From Bacilli bacterium (GTDB taxonomy: Bacteria > Bacillota_I > Bacilli_A > RFN20 > CAG-826), in contig JAEDOI010000005.1 of assembly GCA_016302065.1 (NCBI GenBank), positions 1-49,022 of the forward strand: 49,022 bases of DNA. The letters run 5' to 3'. The translations under genes were made by a program, and so were the position numbers. Below, piece after piece: positions 35,222-43,984 of the stretch. The first letter of the stretch is position 1. The number at the start of each line of letters is the position of its first letter. Under the pieces are notes generated by a model that saw only the letters and a list, made by a program, of their open reading frames with translations, had not been told where the DNA came from and did no database searches.

Positions 35222-36517
35222 ATGAAAACATATTTAAAAAATTCAGTTATTTATCAAGTATTTGTTAGAAATTTTACTAAAGAAGGGGATTTTAAAAGCC
35301 TTACTAAAAAACTAGAATACATTAAAGATTTAGGTTGCAACATAATTCAACTTTTACCTATTTGTCCAATTGGAATAGTAGGAAGAAAAGGAACTTTAGG
35401 AAGCCCATATGCAATTAAAGATTATAATGAAATTAATGAAGAATATGGCTCATGGAATGATTTTAAAAAACTTATCAATAAAACACATTCTTTAGATATG
35501 AAAATAATTTTAGATATTGTTTATAATCATACTTCAAGAGATTCAAAATTATTAAATGAACATCCTGAATGGTTTTATAAAGACAAAAATGGTAGCTTCG
35601 CTAATAAATTAGGAGACTGGAGTGATGTTTATGATTTAGATTATTCCTCAAGTCAATTACAAACTTATTTAATTAATTCATTAGAAAAATACCTTTCTTT
35701 AGGAGTTGATGGATTTAGATTTGACGTAGGAAGTTTAATTCCTAAATCATTTTGGTACAATGTCAAGAATAGATTATTATCAAAATATCCCAATACTATT
35801 ATGCTTTGTGAATCTATTGATTATTCATTTAACTTAGAAGCTAGAAGAAAAGGCTTTAATGGTTTAAGCGATGGAGAATTTATTACAAATGGTTTTGATT
35901 TATTATATGAATATAATTCTAGAAACTACTTAAATAAATATTTTGAAACACTTGATCCACTTTATTTTGAAAAATATAAGACAGTATTAGCTAATGAATA
36001 TCAAGCTCTTCCTGAAGGCGGACTAAGAATTAGAGGATATGAAAACCATGATTCACTTAGAATTTGTGAATTAACTAAAAATAAACAATTAAGAAGAAAT
36101 ATTTTGGCTTATGAATTTTTCCTTGATGGTTGTAGTTTTGTTTGCAATGGACTTGAAACTAAACAATCTAAACATATTTCCTTGTTTGATAAAGATTTAA
36201 TGGATACCCACATCGATAAAGAATGGTTTAATTTAGTTAAAAAACTAATAGCTATTAAAAGAAATGAAGAAAATAGAGATATATCTTTAAGTTCAATTAG
36301 TGAAGAAAAGGGTTTATATTTAGCTATTAGAAACGATTATAGAACGATACATAAATATTCTTTAGGTTTATTTAATTTCTCTAAAAAAGAATTAAAAATA
36401 AAAAATCCTTACTTACTTGATGGTAAATATAAGGATTTAATAAGTGATTCTATATTAGAAGTAAAAGATAATTCTTTAGTTATTAGTGAACCATTAATTT
36501 TAGAAAAAATAGATTAA
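35222..36517 (+). CDS. GH13 alpha-amylase family glucosidase, cytoplasmic
   Basis: 431 residues, a compact GH13 (beta/alpha)8 enzyme without signal peptide. Conserved regions: DIVYNHTS (I, about 98-105), GFRFDVGS with nucleophile Asp168 (II), MLCES with acid Glu197 (III), YENHDS with Asp277 (IV). Likely acts on maltodextrins or glycogen fragments inside the cell, alongside the pullulanase at 43985-46114. AAGGAG is 8 nt before the ATG. Ends 4 nt inside the convergent ftsZ. Exact specificity is open. Confidence 0.9.
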   Translation: MKTYLKNSVIYQVFVRNFTKEGDFKSLTKKLEYIKDLGCNIIQLLPICPIGIVGRKGTLGSPYAIKDYNEINEEYGSWNDFKKLINKTHSLDMKIILDIVYNHTSRDSKLLNEHPEWFYKDKNGSFANKLGDWSDVYDLDYSSSQLQTYLINSLEKYLSLGVDGFRFDVGSLIPKSFWYNVKNRLLSKYPNTIMLCESIDYSFNLEARRKGFNGLSDGEFITNGFDLLYEYNSRNYLNKYFETLDPLYFEKYKTVLANEYQALPEGGLRIRGYENHDSLRICELTKNKQLRRNILAYEFFLDGCSFVCNGLETKQSKHISLFDKDLMDTHIDKEWFNLVKKLIAIKRNEENRDISLSSISEEKGLYLAIRNDYRTIHKYSLGLFNFSKKELKIKNPYLLDGKYKDLISDSILEVKDNSLVISEPLILEKID

Positions 36518-37593
36518 TTTTTATTTTCTAAGAAATTAGGAATAATGTCGTTTTCAAAATCATCATCTGTTTTTACATTGTCTTCTATTATTGTTTCTTC
36601 ATGAAGTGGAGTTACATCTTCAATTTTTTTAGCTTCAAAGCTAACATCATTTCCATATCCACTTGCTAAAAGGGAAACAGCAATACTATCTTCTAATTGA
36701 TCATTAACACAAATTCCAAATTTCAAATCCATTTGTTTTCCACTTCTTTGAATAATGTAATTAATACATTCTTGAGCTTCAAACAAAGTAACATCTGGAC
36801 CACATGTAATATGACAAATTCCTTTAGTTGCTCCAACTATTGATTGTTCGATATAATCACAATTTAAAGCACTTAAAGCAGCATCTTCACTCTTTTTTGG
36901 ACCTCTACCAGTTCCAAACCCAATAAAAGCAACACCTTCTCCTTTAAGTAATCTTTCAACATCGGCATAATCACTATTCATAATAGCAGGCATTAAAATT
37001 AAATCAGTTACAGTTTTAACACTTAAAGATAAAACCCCATCTGCTTCTGAAAAAGCATTCATTAAAGATAATTTTCCAGCATGGGTAATTAATTTATCAT
37101 TGCTTACGACAATTAAAGCATCACAACTCTCTCTTAATTCATTTAATCCTTCGACAGAATATTGAATTTTTCTATTTCCTTCAAAACTAAATGGTCTTGT
37201 AACGATAGCAATAGCTAAAGCTCCCGCTTCTTTTGCGATTCTACAAATGACTGGAGCAGCACCAGTTCCTGTTCCTCCACCCATTCCAGCTGCAACAAAA
37301 ACTAAATTAGCACCTTCTACGATTTGTTTAATTTCATCTTTACTTGCTTCAGCAGCTTTTTTTCCTACACTTGGATCTCCACCAGCTCCTAACCCCTTAG
37401 TAACATCTTTTCCAATTGTGATTCTGTTCTTAGCTTTACTTAAAGATAAGGCTTGTTTATCGGTATTTAAAACATAAAATTCAACATTATTAATTGAATC
37501 TTCAATCATTCTATTTACAGCATTATTTCCAGCTCCACCAACACCTATTACTATAATTCTAGCAACTGGTTCAAAGCTATCTAAATCATCCAT
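36514..37593 (-). CDS. ftsZ: Cell division protein FtsZ
   Basis: 359 residues. Tubulin GTP-binding loop GGGTGTG at 105-111, preceded by VGGAGNNAVNRM and ADKQAL-like NTDKQAL; T7 loop NSDYADVERLL present. The C-terminal peptide reads DIIPNFLENKN, recognisable as the tail that binds FtsA/SepF, though the usual Arg after Leu is Glu. The linker is short (about 25 residues). AGGAGG is 7 nt before the ATG. It follows the FtsA-like gene by 11 nt, outside any dcw cluster. Confidence 0.98.
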   Translation of the reverse strand: MDDLDSFEPVARIIVIGVGGAGNNAVNRMIEDSINNVEFYVLNTDKQALSLSKAKNRITIGKDVTKGLGAGGDPSVGKKAAEASKDEIKQIVEGANLVFVAAGMGGGTGTGAAPVICRIAKEAGALAIAIVTRPFSFEGNRKIQYSVEGLNELRESCDALIVVSNDKLITHAGKLSLMNAFSEADGVLSLSVKTVTDLILMPAIMNSDYADVERLLKGEGVAFIGFGTGRGPKKSEDAALSALNCDYIEQSIVGATKGICHITCGPDVTLFEAQECINYIIQRSGKQMDLKFGICVNDQLEDSIAVSLLASGYGNDVSFEAKKIEDVTPLHEETIIEDNVKTDDDFENDIIPNFLENKN

Positions 37594-37604
37594 TATTTTA
37601 CCTC

Positions 37605-38828
37605 CTACAATTCATCTTTAATTTCACTATATTCTTCATTTCCACGAGATACTTTATTTACTTTTTTAACAAAATTCATATCGTTACAACTACCTTTATA
37701 AAAAGAAGAATAATACAAAGCAGCAACACAATTCATAAATGAAGAGTCTTCACAACCTACCACATTAGGTGATACAAAATCCACATTAAATTCGCAATTA
37801 TCTTTAATAAATTCTTTAAATCCCTTAAAATCAAGACTTTCTCCATAAAGAGAAATAATTCCAACACTTAAAGCACTAGGATTTAATGAAGAAATACAAA
37901 TTTTTAAACCTTCAAGCCATTTCTTTAAGAAATTAATAATTAAGGTATTTAATTGTTCTTTTCTAATTTTTACTTTCATCCCTTCAATATATGTTTCCAC
38001 AATAAATGGATCGTATGTTGTAGTTCTTAAATCTAAACCATATAAATTTAATAATTTTAAAGCTTCATCTTCGCTTATTTTAAATTCATCAACAATAGTA
38101 TCAACTAAATGATTAATTCCCAATTCAAAATAAGAACTTCCATAAACTTTTGAAGCACCAACTAAGGAACAAGTTGTAATACGTGTATTAAAATCAACTA
38201 AAATGTATTTTTTATATTTATATTTTTGCTTATCTAAATAGTAACTAACTCCAACTGGAGCAATGACTTTCTTAGAACAATTAATTCCGTTCATCATAAT
38301 ACAATCTTCATAAGTTGAAGTTAAATTTTTAGGCAAAGCATATACATTTGCACTTAATTGAACTGAAGAGGAAACTTCATTAATTGGAGGATATTCATAA
38401 GTTCTACCTCCATCAATATAAAATTTAAGTGGCAAAATCTCGACTAATTTATCATTTGGATTAGGTAATCTTTCTTTTTTAATTAAAGATAAAACATTAT
38501 CAATATCAATTTGACAAATAGTAGAATTAGGATCAACAGTATTTGTTGTTTTAGTTGAAGAATATACATTTAATCCAAAAGAAGGATAAACAATTGTAGC
38601 TTCATTTATATTAATTTTAAGTCCATCATTAGTTTTTAAATGAATAATTTTAGATAATTCTTTTATAACATTTTCTTTTGAAGTAATATATGCACCTAAA
38701 ATATCTTCTTCAAGAGGAATAGTTTCATTATAAAGAAGATTCACCTTACCTTCGTTATCATTAAGGTAACCAACTAATAACTTAATAGCGCTATTTCTTA
38801 TTTCAATTACTGCTTGTTCTTTTGACAT
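37605..38828 (-). CDS. ftsA: FtsA-like actin-fold protein with eroded nucleotide site
   Basis: 407 residues. Size, position before ftsZ, and weak FtsA pattern (an N-terminal strand pair, a helical block around YFELGINHLVDTIVDEFKIS, and the SVGIISLYGES segment near 321-331) indicate FtsA, the membrane tether of FtsZ. But phosphate motif 1 reads VIEIRNSAIKLL (usual DIGTSKI), motif 2 reads VDFNTRITTC at 211-220 (usual D-I-G-G-G-T-T), and the LTGGG adenosine motif is ISLYGES. ATP binding is doubtful. No obvious amphipathic C-terminal helix: it ends GNEEYSEIKDEL. The ATG lacks a Shine-Dalgarno sequence; TATAAT lies 9 nt upstream. Confidence 0.75.
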   Translation of the reverse strand: MSKEQAVIEIRNSAIKLLVGYLNDNEGKVNLLYNETIPLEEDILGAYITSKENVIKELSKIIHLKTNDGLKININEATIVYPSFGLNVYSSTKTTNTVDPNSTICQIDIDNVLSLIKKERLPNPNDKLVEILPLKFYIDGGRTYEYPPINEVSSSVQLSANVYALPKNLTSTYEDCIMMNGINCSKKVIAPVGVSYYLDKQKYKYKKYILVDFNTRITTCSLVGASKVYGSSYFELGINHLVDTIVDEFKISEDEALKLLNLYGLDLRTTTYDPFIVETYIEGMKVKIRKEQLNTLIINFLKKWLEGLKICISSLNPSALSVGIISLYGESLDFKGFKEFIKDNCEFNVDFVSPNVVGCEDSSFMNCVAALYYSSFYKGSCNDMNFVKKVNKVSRGNEEYSEIKDEL

Positions 38829-39063
38829 AGTGCTTTTATTATAATATTTATTTTAATATTTAAAAATATTAAATTTCTTATTTTAAGTTTTATAAAATAG
38901 ATTTTTATTATTTTGATGCTAGAAAATAATTAAACAAAAGAAAATAAAGTTTAAAGTAAATATTAAAACTAAAGAATATTTAATCAATAATTTTAATATA
39001 AACATCTAAAAATTTTAAAAAACACTATGATTTCCCACCTTTTTTGAAAGTATTGTATTTTAT
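38829..39063. other. AT-rich spacer between ftsA and the lipoprotein genes
   Basis: Nearly all A/T. It holds the TATAAT ahead of ftsA and, at 39017-39039, a copy of a short AAAAAAC...ATTTCCCAC motif also seen at 8291-8312. No gene or clear terminator is visible. Confidence 0.5.
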
Positions 39064-39735
39064 TTATTTAACAGAACAAGATTTAACAAAATCAAGTGAC
39101 ATTAAATAATTATAAACTAATTTAGATAAAGATTTATCTAATGAAGATTGTAATAATAATTTTTTATTATTCCCATCATTTTCTAAATAATTCAAACTGC
39201 TAATATAAGAAGAACTAAAATCATTAATAGTAAAAATATGATCCACAAAATTTTTATCTATAGTGACTTCAAAAGTATTATTGAATGAAGTTTCGTTTAT
39301 AATAGATTCATCAAACTCAACTTGTGATTTTTCTTCTAAAATAATATTGTGATTGTAAAAACTTTCCGTGGATTTAATATTTAAAGAGTCTAAATTTTCT
39401 TTTGTTGCAAGTAATTCTTCCATGGTAACTTCAATATCTAAATATGAATTAACAATGAATTTCATTTCATTATTATTTAATACATATATTGCCCCATTTT
39501 GATCATAAGCTAACTTAACTCCATTAATACAAACTGAAGATAAGAGAGGAAACGGTCTATTTATATAACGAACATAGATAATTTCTTTACTTTGATTTTT
39601 AAAAAGCATCTCAAAAGTATCAATATTATTTTTATCAAAATACTTCGAGTAAGATGAAGGCACAACACTAGAATTTGAACATGAAAATAATAGTAAATTT
39701 AACAATAATACATTAAAAGACAACTTCTTTTTCAT
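39064..39735 (-). CDS. Putative lipoprotein, paralogue of the next gene
   Basis: 223 residues. Signal peptide with lipobox LLFSC (Cys at about 19) followed by a Ser-rich linker. The C-terminal part has FVDHIFTINDF and ends SLSKLVYNYLMSLDFVKS, which aligns with the neighbour's FYDHTFTIDDF and DLSKLSEKFYSFDFV. GAGGTAG precedes the ATG. Function unknown; expected to be anchored outside the membrane. Confidence 0.8.
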   Translation of the reverse strand: MKKKLSFNVLLLNLLLFSCSNSSVVPSSYSKYFDKNNIDTFEMLFKNQSKEIIYVRYINRPFPLLSSVCINGVKLAYDQNGAIYVLNNNEMKFIVNSYLDIEVTMEELLATKENLDSLNIKSTESFYNHNIILEEKSQVEFDESIINETSFNNTFEVTIDKNFVDHIFTINDFSSSYISSLNYLENDGNNKKLLLQSSLDKSLSKLVYNYLMSLDFVKSCSVK

Positions 39736-39769
39736 AAAACTACCTCAATTCTTCTCTCTCAAACCCGCC

Positions 39770-40468
39770 TTATGCATAAATAACACCTCCAGGATATTGA
39801 TCTAGTCTATAAACGAAATCAAAACTATAAAATTTTTCAGATAATTTACTTAAATCTCTAGAAAATAAATTTTTAACATTTAAACAAATATATTTATTTT
39901 CATAAAAGTACATACTTAAATGATAATCCGAGAAAGAAACTTCTTTAATTCCTTTAAAATCATCAATAGTAAATGTATGATCATAAAAAGGTTTTTCTAT
40001 TTCAATATATACTAAATCCTTTAAATAATCATATGCATTTTCATATATCTTAAGTTGAGTTTTTTCTTTTCTTTCTAAAACAATAGCCTCACCATTAATC
40101 TCTTTATATTCTTCATTTTCATCAAAAAAAATTAAGTTATTATATTTTTGTAACAAAATATTTAAATTTTCGCTATTAATCTTTACATCTTTATATAGTT
40201 GCTTTAATGAATATATTTTTCCACATGAAACTCCTACTAATGAAGAATATTTATTATATTTAAAAACTAAATCATTTATTGTTTCTTTAGTATTGAAAGT
40301 ATATAAACTATCACTTTCAAAATACATGAAATCGATATTATTAATTTTTGAAATTTGTTTAATTTCACTTAATTTTTCGTAACTAGATTCTATAACCTGA
40401 GAATTTGTTTTTAAAGTTGAACATGATGTAAGAATAAATAAAGAAATCAAAAAAAATATCTTTTTCAT
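39770..40468 (-). CDS. Putative lipoprotein, tandem paralogue
   Basis: 232 residues from the ATG at 40466-40468, chosen because AGGGGGG lies 6 nt upstream; a GTG two codons earlier is possible. Lipobox LTSC with Cys at about 16. Shares the D-H-x-F-T-I-x-D-F motif and the C-terminal FDFV pattern with the downstream gene, about 34 nt away. No catalytic motif recognised. Confidence 0.8.
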   Translation of the reverse strand: MKKIFFLISLFILTSCSTLKTNSQVIESSYEKLSEIKQISKINNIDFMYFESDSLYTFNTKETINDLVFKYNKYSSLVGVSCGKIYSLKQLYKDVKINSENLNILLQKYNNLIFFDENEEYKEINGEAIVLERKEKTQLKIYENAYDYLKDLVYIEIEKPFYDHTFTIDDFKGIKEVSFSDYHLSMYFYENKYICLNVKNLFSRDLSKLSEKFYSFDFVYRLDQYPGGVIYA

Positions 40469-40556
40469 AAGCACCCCCCTAATAATTTTTATTGTAATAT
40501 ATAAATAAAAAAATAAAACAAAAATTTTAAATACTAATTAAACGAATTTTATATAT

Positions 40557-40562
40557 TGTCAA
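40557..40562 (-). promoter_or_regulatory. Consensus -35 (TTGACA) upstream of the lipoprotein pair
   Basis: Perfect TTGACA on the minus strand, about 90 nt before the lipoprotein start. The -10 at 15-18 bp is poor (TTAATT or AATTAG), so the promoter is tentative. Confidence 0.35.
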
Positions 40563-40580
40563 TTATCTAATTAAAGCAAA

Positions 40581-41861
40581 TTAGCAATTAATATCATTAA
40601 TAGTTAATAAATAAGAATAATATCCTTTATTTTTAATTGCTTTATTAGCTTTATTAAATAGAACAAAAATTATAAACACAAAGAATGTAAAAGGAATTAT
40701 AGATAAAATATTACAATTAGAATAAAGAATTGTTGAAACAAAAAGCATTGCTCCAGTATATGGCATATTAAAAATAAGAGAAAAAAATAAGCACATTGAA
40801 ACGACCACATATAACGAAACATAATATAAATCAAAGAGTCCAATTTTTGATAGCAATAAACATGTAAAATAACCAATTAATCCTCCAATTACAAGAGTTG
40901 GAACAACAAGACCTCCACTAACTTTTCCTAGTCCATAAACTAAAGTCATAAAAAATCTAAATAAGAAAATTAAAACAACAACAACTAAAGAAGAAACTCC
41001 ATAAATAAAACCAATAGAATTTAAACCGTTTCCCATAAAATTAATGAAGAAAAACGCTAATATTCCAGATATTATAAATAATAAGAAACCACGATATTTG
41101 ACGATAAAATTATTTTTATACTTATTAAAAAGATTCTTTATATAATATGTTAAAATATTAAATAAATATGCAAATAATACAGAGATTACACCAACAATTA
41201 AAAGGATGTATATATATTCACAATTATAATCAAAATTAGGTGTTGTAAAATTTAATAAGTGATGTTTGTTAATAAAAAATGTTACTAAAAAAGAAAAACC
41301 AATTACTAATAACCCCTTGAAAAGCTGCTTTAAATTAATAGTTTTGTCATGTTCTAACATGTAAGTTAATCCAGCTAGAGGAGAAAGAAAAGCACATCCA
41401 AACCCTGCACCTAAGCAGACTTGATTGGTCTCTTCTCTATCATCAATTTTTAATATTTGAAGACCTAAATCACCAATTCTACTAGCTAATACTAAACTTG
41501 GAGCTTCAGCTCCAAGTGGCATTAAACAAAAAGAAGAAACATAAGAATTTAGAATAATTGTCATTATTCCTGCCTTTTTATATACTTTCTCTTTATTTTT
41601 CAACCTTTTTGTTAATTGAACAATTCCGTTTCCATCAATATCTTTATCAAACTTTATTATAAAATAATTAACAAAAGAAAGAAGAATAACAAGCACAAAA
41701 AATACAATATTTAAAATTAATAAATTAGATTTAATAAGATATGTTGCTCCTTTTACAACAAACCCCATTCCTAGTTGATATAATCCAACAAAAAGACCAA
41801 CTATTAAGCCAATAAAAGAATAAAATGAAATAAATTTTAATGTTTTAATAAACTTTTGCAT
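40581..41861 (-). CDS. CLC-family chloride channel/transporter, divergent filter
   Basis: 426 residues, about 10-11 membrane helices, no CBS domains. CLC signatures are present but altered: GSGIP is GNGIV (77-81, filter Ser to Asn), GREGP is GAEAP (117-121, gating Glu119 kept), and GxFxP is GGLVVP. The position of the intracellular proton Glu (E203 of E. coli CLC-ec1) is His171 in PLAGLTYMLEHDK. Could move Cl- or another anion such as fluoride. TATAAT is 6 nt before the ATG and there is no Shine-Dalgarno sequence. Confidence 0.85.
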   Translation of the reverse strand: MQKFIKTLKFISFYSFIGLIVGLFVGLYQLGMGFVVKGATYLIKSNLLILNIVFFVLVILLSFVNYFIIKFDKDIDGNGIVQLTKRLKNKEKVYKKAGIMTIILNSYVSSFCLMPLGAEAPSLVLASRIGDLGLQILKIDDREETNQVCLGAGFGCAFLSPLAGLTYMLEHDKTINLKQLFKGLLVIGFSFLVTFFINKHHLLNFTTPNFDYNCEYIYILLIVGVISVLFAYLFNILTYYIKNLFNKYKNNFIVKYRGFLLFIISGILAFFFINFMGNGLNSIGFIYGVSSLVVVVLIFLFRFFMTLVYGLGKVSGGLVVPTLVIGGLIGYFTCLLLSKIGLFDLYYVSLYVVVSMCLFFSLIFNMPYTGAMLFVSTILYSNCNILSIIPFTFFVFIIFVLFNKANKAIKNKGYYSYLLTINDINC

Positions 41862-41867
41862 GTATTA

Positions 41868-41896
41868 ATTATATAACAATAATATTTATTTATGAT
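41868..41896. promoter_or_regulatory. Back-to-back -10 elements for CLC (minus) and rsmF (plus)
   Basis: Minus TATAAT at 41868-41873, 6 nt before the CLC ATG; plus TATGAT at 41891-41896, 11 nt before the rsmF ATG. Neither gene has a ribosome site, so very short or absent leaders are predicted. The -35 boxes are weak. Confidence 0.45.
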
Positions 41897-41907
41897 AAAC
41901 TTTTTAT

Positions 41908-43197
41908 ATGGATTTCATAACTCATTTAGAAAAATATTTAAGTAAGGATGATATAAATAATTTATTAAAAAGTTTAGAAAAGAATAGAGTTACTAGTTTT
42001 ATTTTAAATACTAATAAATTAACTAAAGATAAACTTATGTCTTTATTTCCTAATATTAAAGAATATAAAGATTTACCTAACTGTTTTACATATTCAAAAG
42101 ATGAATACGACCTAGGAAAAAGTTATTTATTTAATAATGGCGTCATTTATATTATGGATATTTCTAGTCAACTAGTTCCCCACTATTTAGATCTAAATGA
42201 CAATGATTTGGTACTTGATATGTGTAGTGCTCCTGGTGGAAAAGCTATTTGTTTAGCTTTAAAGAATCCAACATGTCAAATATTAGCGAATGATTTGAGT
42301 TTTGAAAGAGCTAAAATTTTATCTTCGAACATTGAAAAAATAGGAGTTAAAAATGTTACAGTAATTTCTAATGATTTTAGTAAAAATAGTAGGGAATTCA
42401 TTGGGAAATTTGATAAAATTCTCCTAGATGCTCCTTGTAGCGGTAGTGCAATGTTTAGAAAACAAGAAGATGTTAAAAAAGATTGGACATACGAAAAAGT
42501 AGTAAAATTAAGTGCTATTCAAAAAGAATTGTTAGAACATGCTTATATCATGCTAAAAAATGGCGGAGAAATTATGTATTCAACATGTTCATTTTCCTAT
42601 GAAGAAGATGAAGAAGTAATTTTAGATTTTTTAAGTAAGCATAAAGATATGGAAACTGTATCTATTCCACATTTAAAAGGGTTTTATTCTTCAAATATTT
42701 TAAAAGATTCAGTACATATATTTCCTCATTTATTTGAAAGCGAAGGACAATTCTTTTGCAAGTTAAAGAAAAAAGGAGTGGGAAATCCTACTGATTTTAA
42801 AATAAATAAAAAAATTAAAAAGGAAAACATTAAAGAATTAGAACAATATAATTTATCTTTTAACTATATTGAAAAAATAAACGATTTAATTTATGGTTAT
42901 GATTATGACTTTAATTTAAAAAGAATTTCTATTTTAAGAAAAGGGGTTCTATTAGGAGAATTAAATAAAGGAATATTTAAACCATCATTTAATTTAGCTC
43001 ACTACTTACCGTCTTCTTTTTCAATTTCTTTAAATGAAGAAGAATTTAAAAAATATATTAAAGGTGAAACAATACAAAAACAACTTAATATAAAAAACGG
43101 ATATTATGTTGTAAGTTATAACTCAATTAATTTAGGTTTTATAAAATATATAAATGGAACAATGAAAAATTTATATCCAAAAGGATTAAGGCATTAA
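41908..43197 (+). CDS. rsmF: RsmF/NOL1-type 16S rRNA m5C methyltransferase
   Basis: 429 residues. SAM motif I LDMCSAPGGKA, catalytic DAPCSGSAMFRKQ, and STCSFSYEEDEEV carry the two cysteines of RNA m5C methyltransferases. After a lysine-rich linker (about 285-310) comes a C-terminal PUA-like region ending NLYPKGLRH, as in RsmF/YebU-type proteins. No Shine-Dalgarno sequence. Its 3' end overlaps plsC by 4 nt, convergent. Confidence 0.88.
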   Translation: MDFITHLEKYLSKDDINNLLKSLEKNRVTSFILNTNKLTKDKLMSLFPNIKEYKDLPNCFTYSKDEYDLGKSYLFNNGVIYIMDISSQLVPHYLDLNDNDLVLDMCSAPGGKAICLALKNPTCQILANDLSFERAKILSSNIEKIGVKNVTVISNDFSKNSREFIGKFDKILLDAPCSGSAMFRKQEDVKKDWTYEKVVKLSAIQKELLEHAYIMLKNGGEIMYSTCSFSYEEDEEVILDFLSKHKDMETVSIPHLKGFYSSNILKDSVHIFPHLFESEGQFFCKLKKKGVGNPTDFKINKKIKKENIKELEQYNLSFNYIEKINDLIYGYDYDFNLKRISILRKGVLLGELNKGIFKPSFNLAHYLPSSFSISLNEEEFKKYIKGETIQKQLNIKNGYYVVSYNSINLGFIKYINGTMKNLYPKGLRH

Positions 43198-43982
43198 TTA
43201 ATGTGTTTTTTATTCAATAATTTCATTTTTTCTTTATCAAATACTTTAGCTTTTTTTACATCATCATTGATCAATTGATAAGCATATTCACTAATTTGTT
43301 CAGTATTCATATCTTTAATATCTTCATATTCAAGAACTTTAATATATTCTAATCTTACTGGATTATATTTTGCAAAATATTTTCCATTTGATGCTCTAAA
43401 TGTTCCAAAAATAGAAGCAATTAAAACTGGACATTTACTTTTTAATGCACAACGGAAAGTTCCAGCATGGAAAGAGGCAACGTCACTATTTAAAGGGTCT
43501 TTATTTCTTGTTCCTTCTGGAAAAATAATTATATCCATTCTAGTTGAAGAAGCTAATTTCTTTTGAACATTCATAAATGTTCTTAAAGCTTTTTTGTTAT
43601 CTTCTCTATCTAAAAATTCTCCATCAAGAATCTTAATTATTCTTCCAACAAATGGATATTTTTCAATCTCTTTTTTTGCTACAAATGTAACAGGTGTTTT
43701 ACTCCTTGAAATAAAATAAAGAGGATCCAAAAAGCTCATATGGTTACAAAAAATTACATAATTTCTATTAGGATCTTTTGAATTAATAAACTTTTGATAA
43801 GTTTCATCATAACTTACAATATTAAATGCTTTAATAACTTTAATAATTAACTTTTGAACCTTTTTAAATCTTTTTTCGAATGGATATTTCTTAGGATTAA
43901 TTGAATAAGGTAAAATCCAAGCAAAATATTCAAAAATCAATAAAGGAAGAATTTTAAGTACAACTCTTACATATTTAAACAT
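43194..43982 (-). CDS. plsC: 1-acyl-glycerol-3-phosphate acyltransferase
   Basis: 262 residues. HX4D motif as NHMSFLDP (near 77-84), then FPEGTRN near 155-161. Adds the second acyl chain to make phosphatidic acid at the membrane; hydrophobic N-terminal segment about 10-25. GGAGG is 8 nt upstream. Follows pulA by 2 nt in the ftsK-pulA-plsC unit. Confidence 0.93.
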   Translation of the reverse strand: MFKYVRVVLKILPLLIFEYFAWILPYSINPKKYPFEKRFKKVQKLIIKVIKAFNIVSYDETYQKFINSKDPNRNYVIFCNHMSFLDPLYFISRSKTPVTFVAKKEIEKYPFVGRIIKILDGEFLDREDNKKALRTFMNVQKKLASSTRMDIIIFPEGTRNKDPLNSDVASFHAGTFRCALKSKCPVLIASIFGTFRASNGKYFAKYNPVRLEYIKVLEYEDIKDMNTEQISEYAYQLINDDVKKAKVFDKEKMKLLNKKHIN

Positions 43983-43984
43983 TT

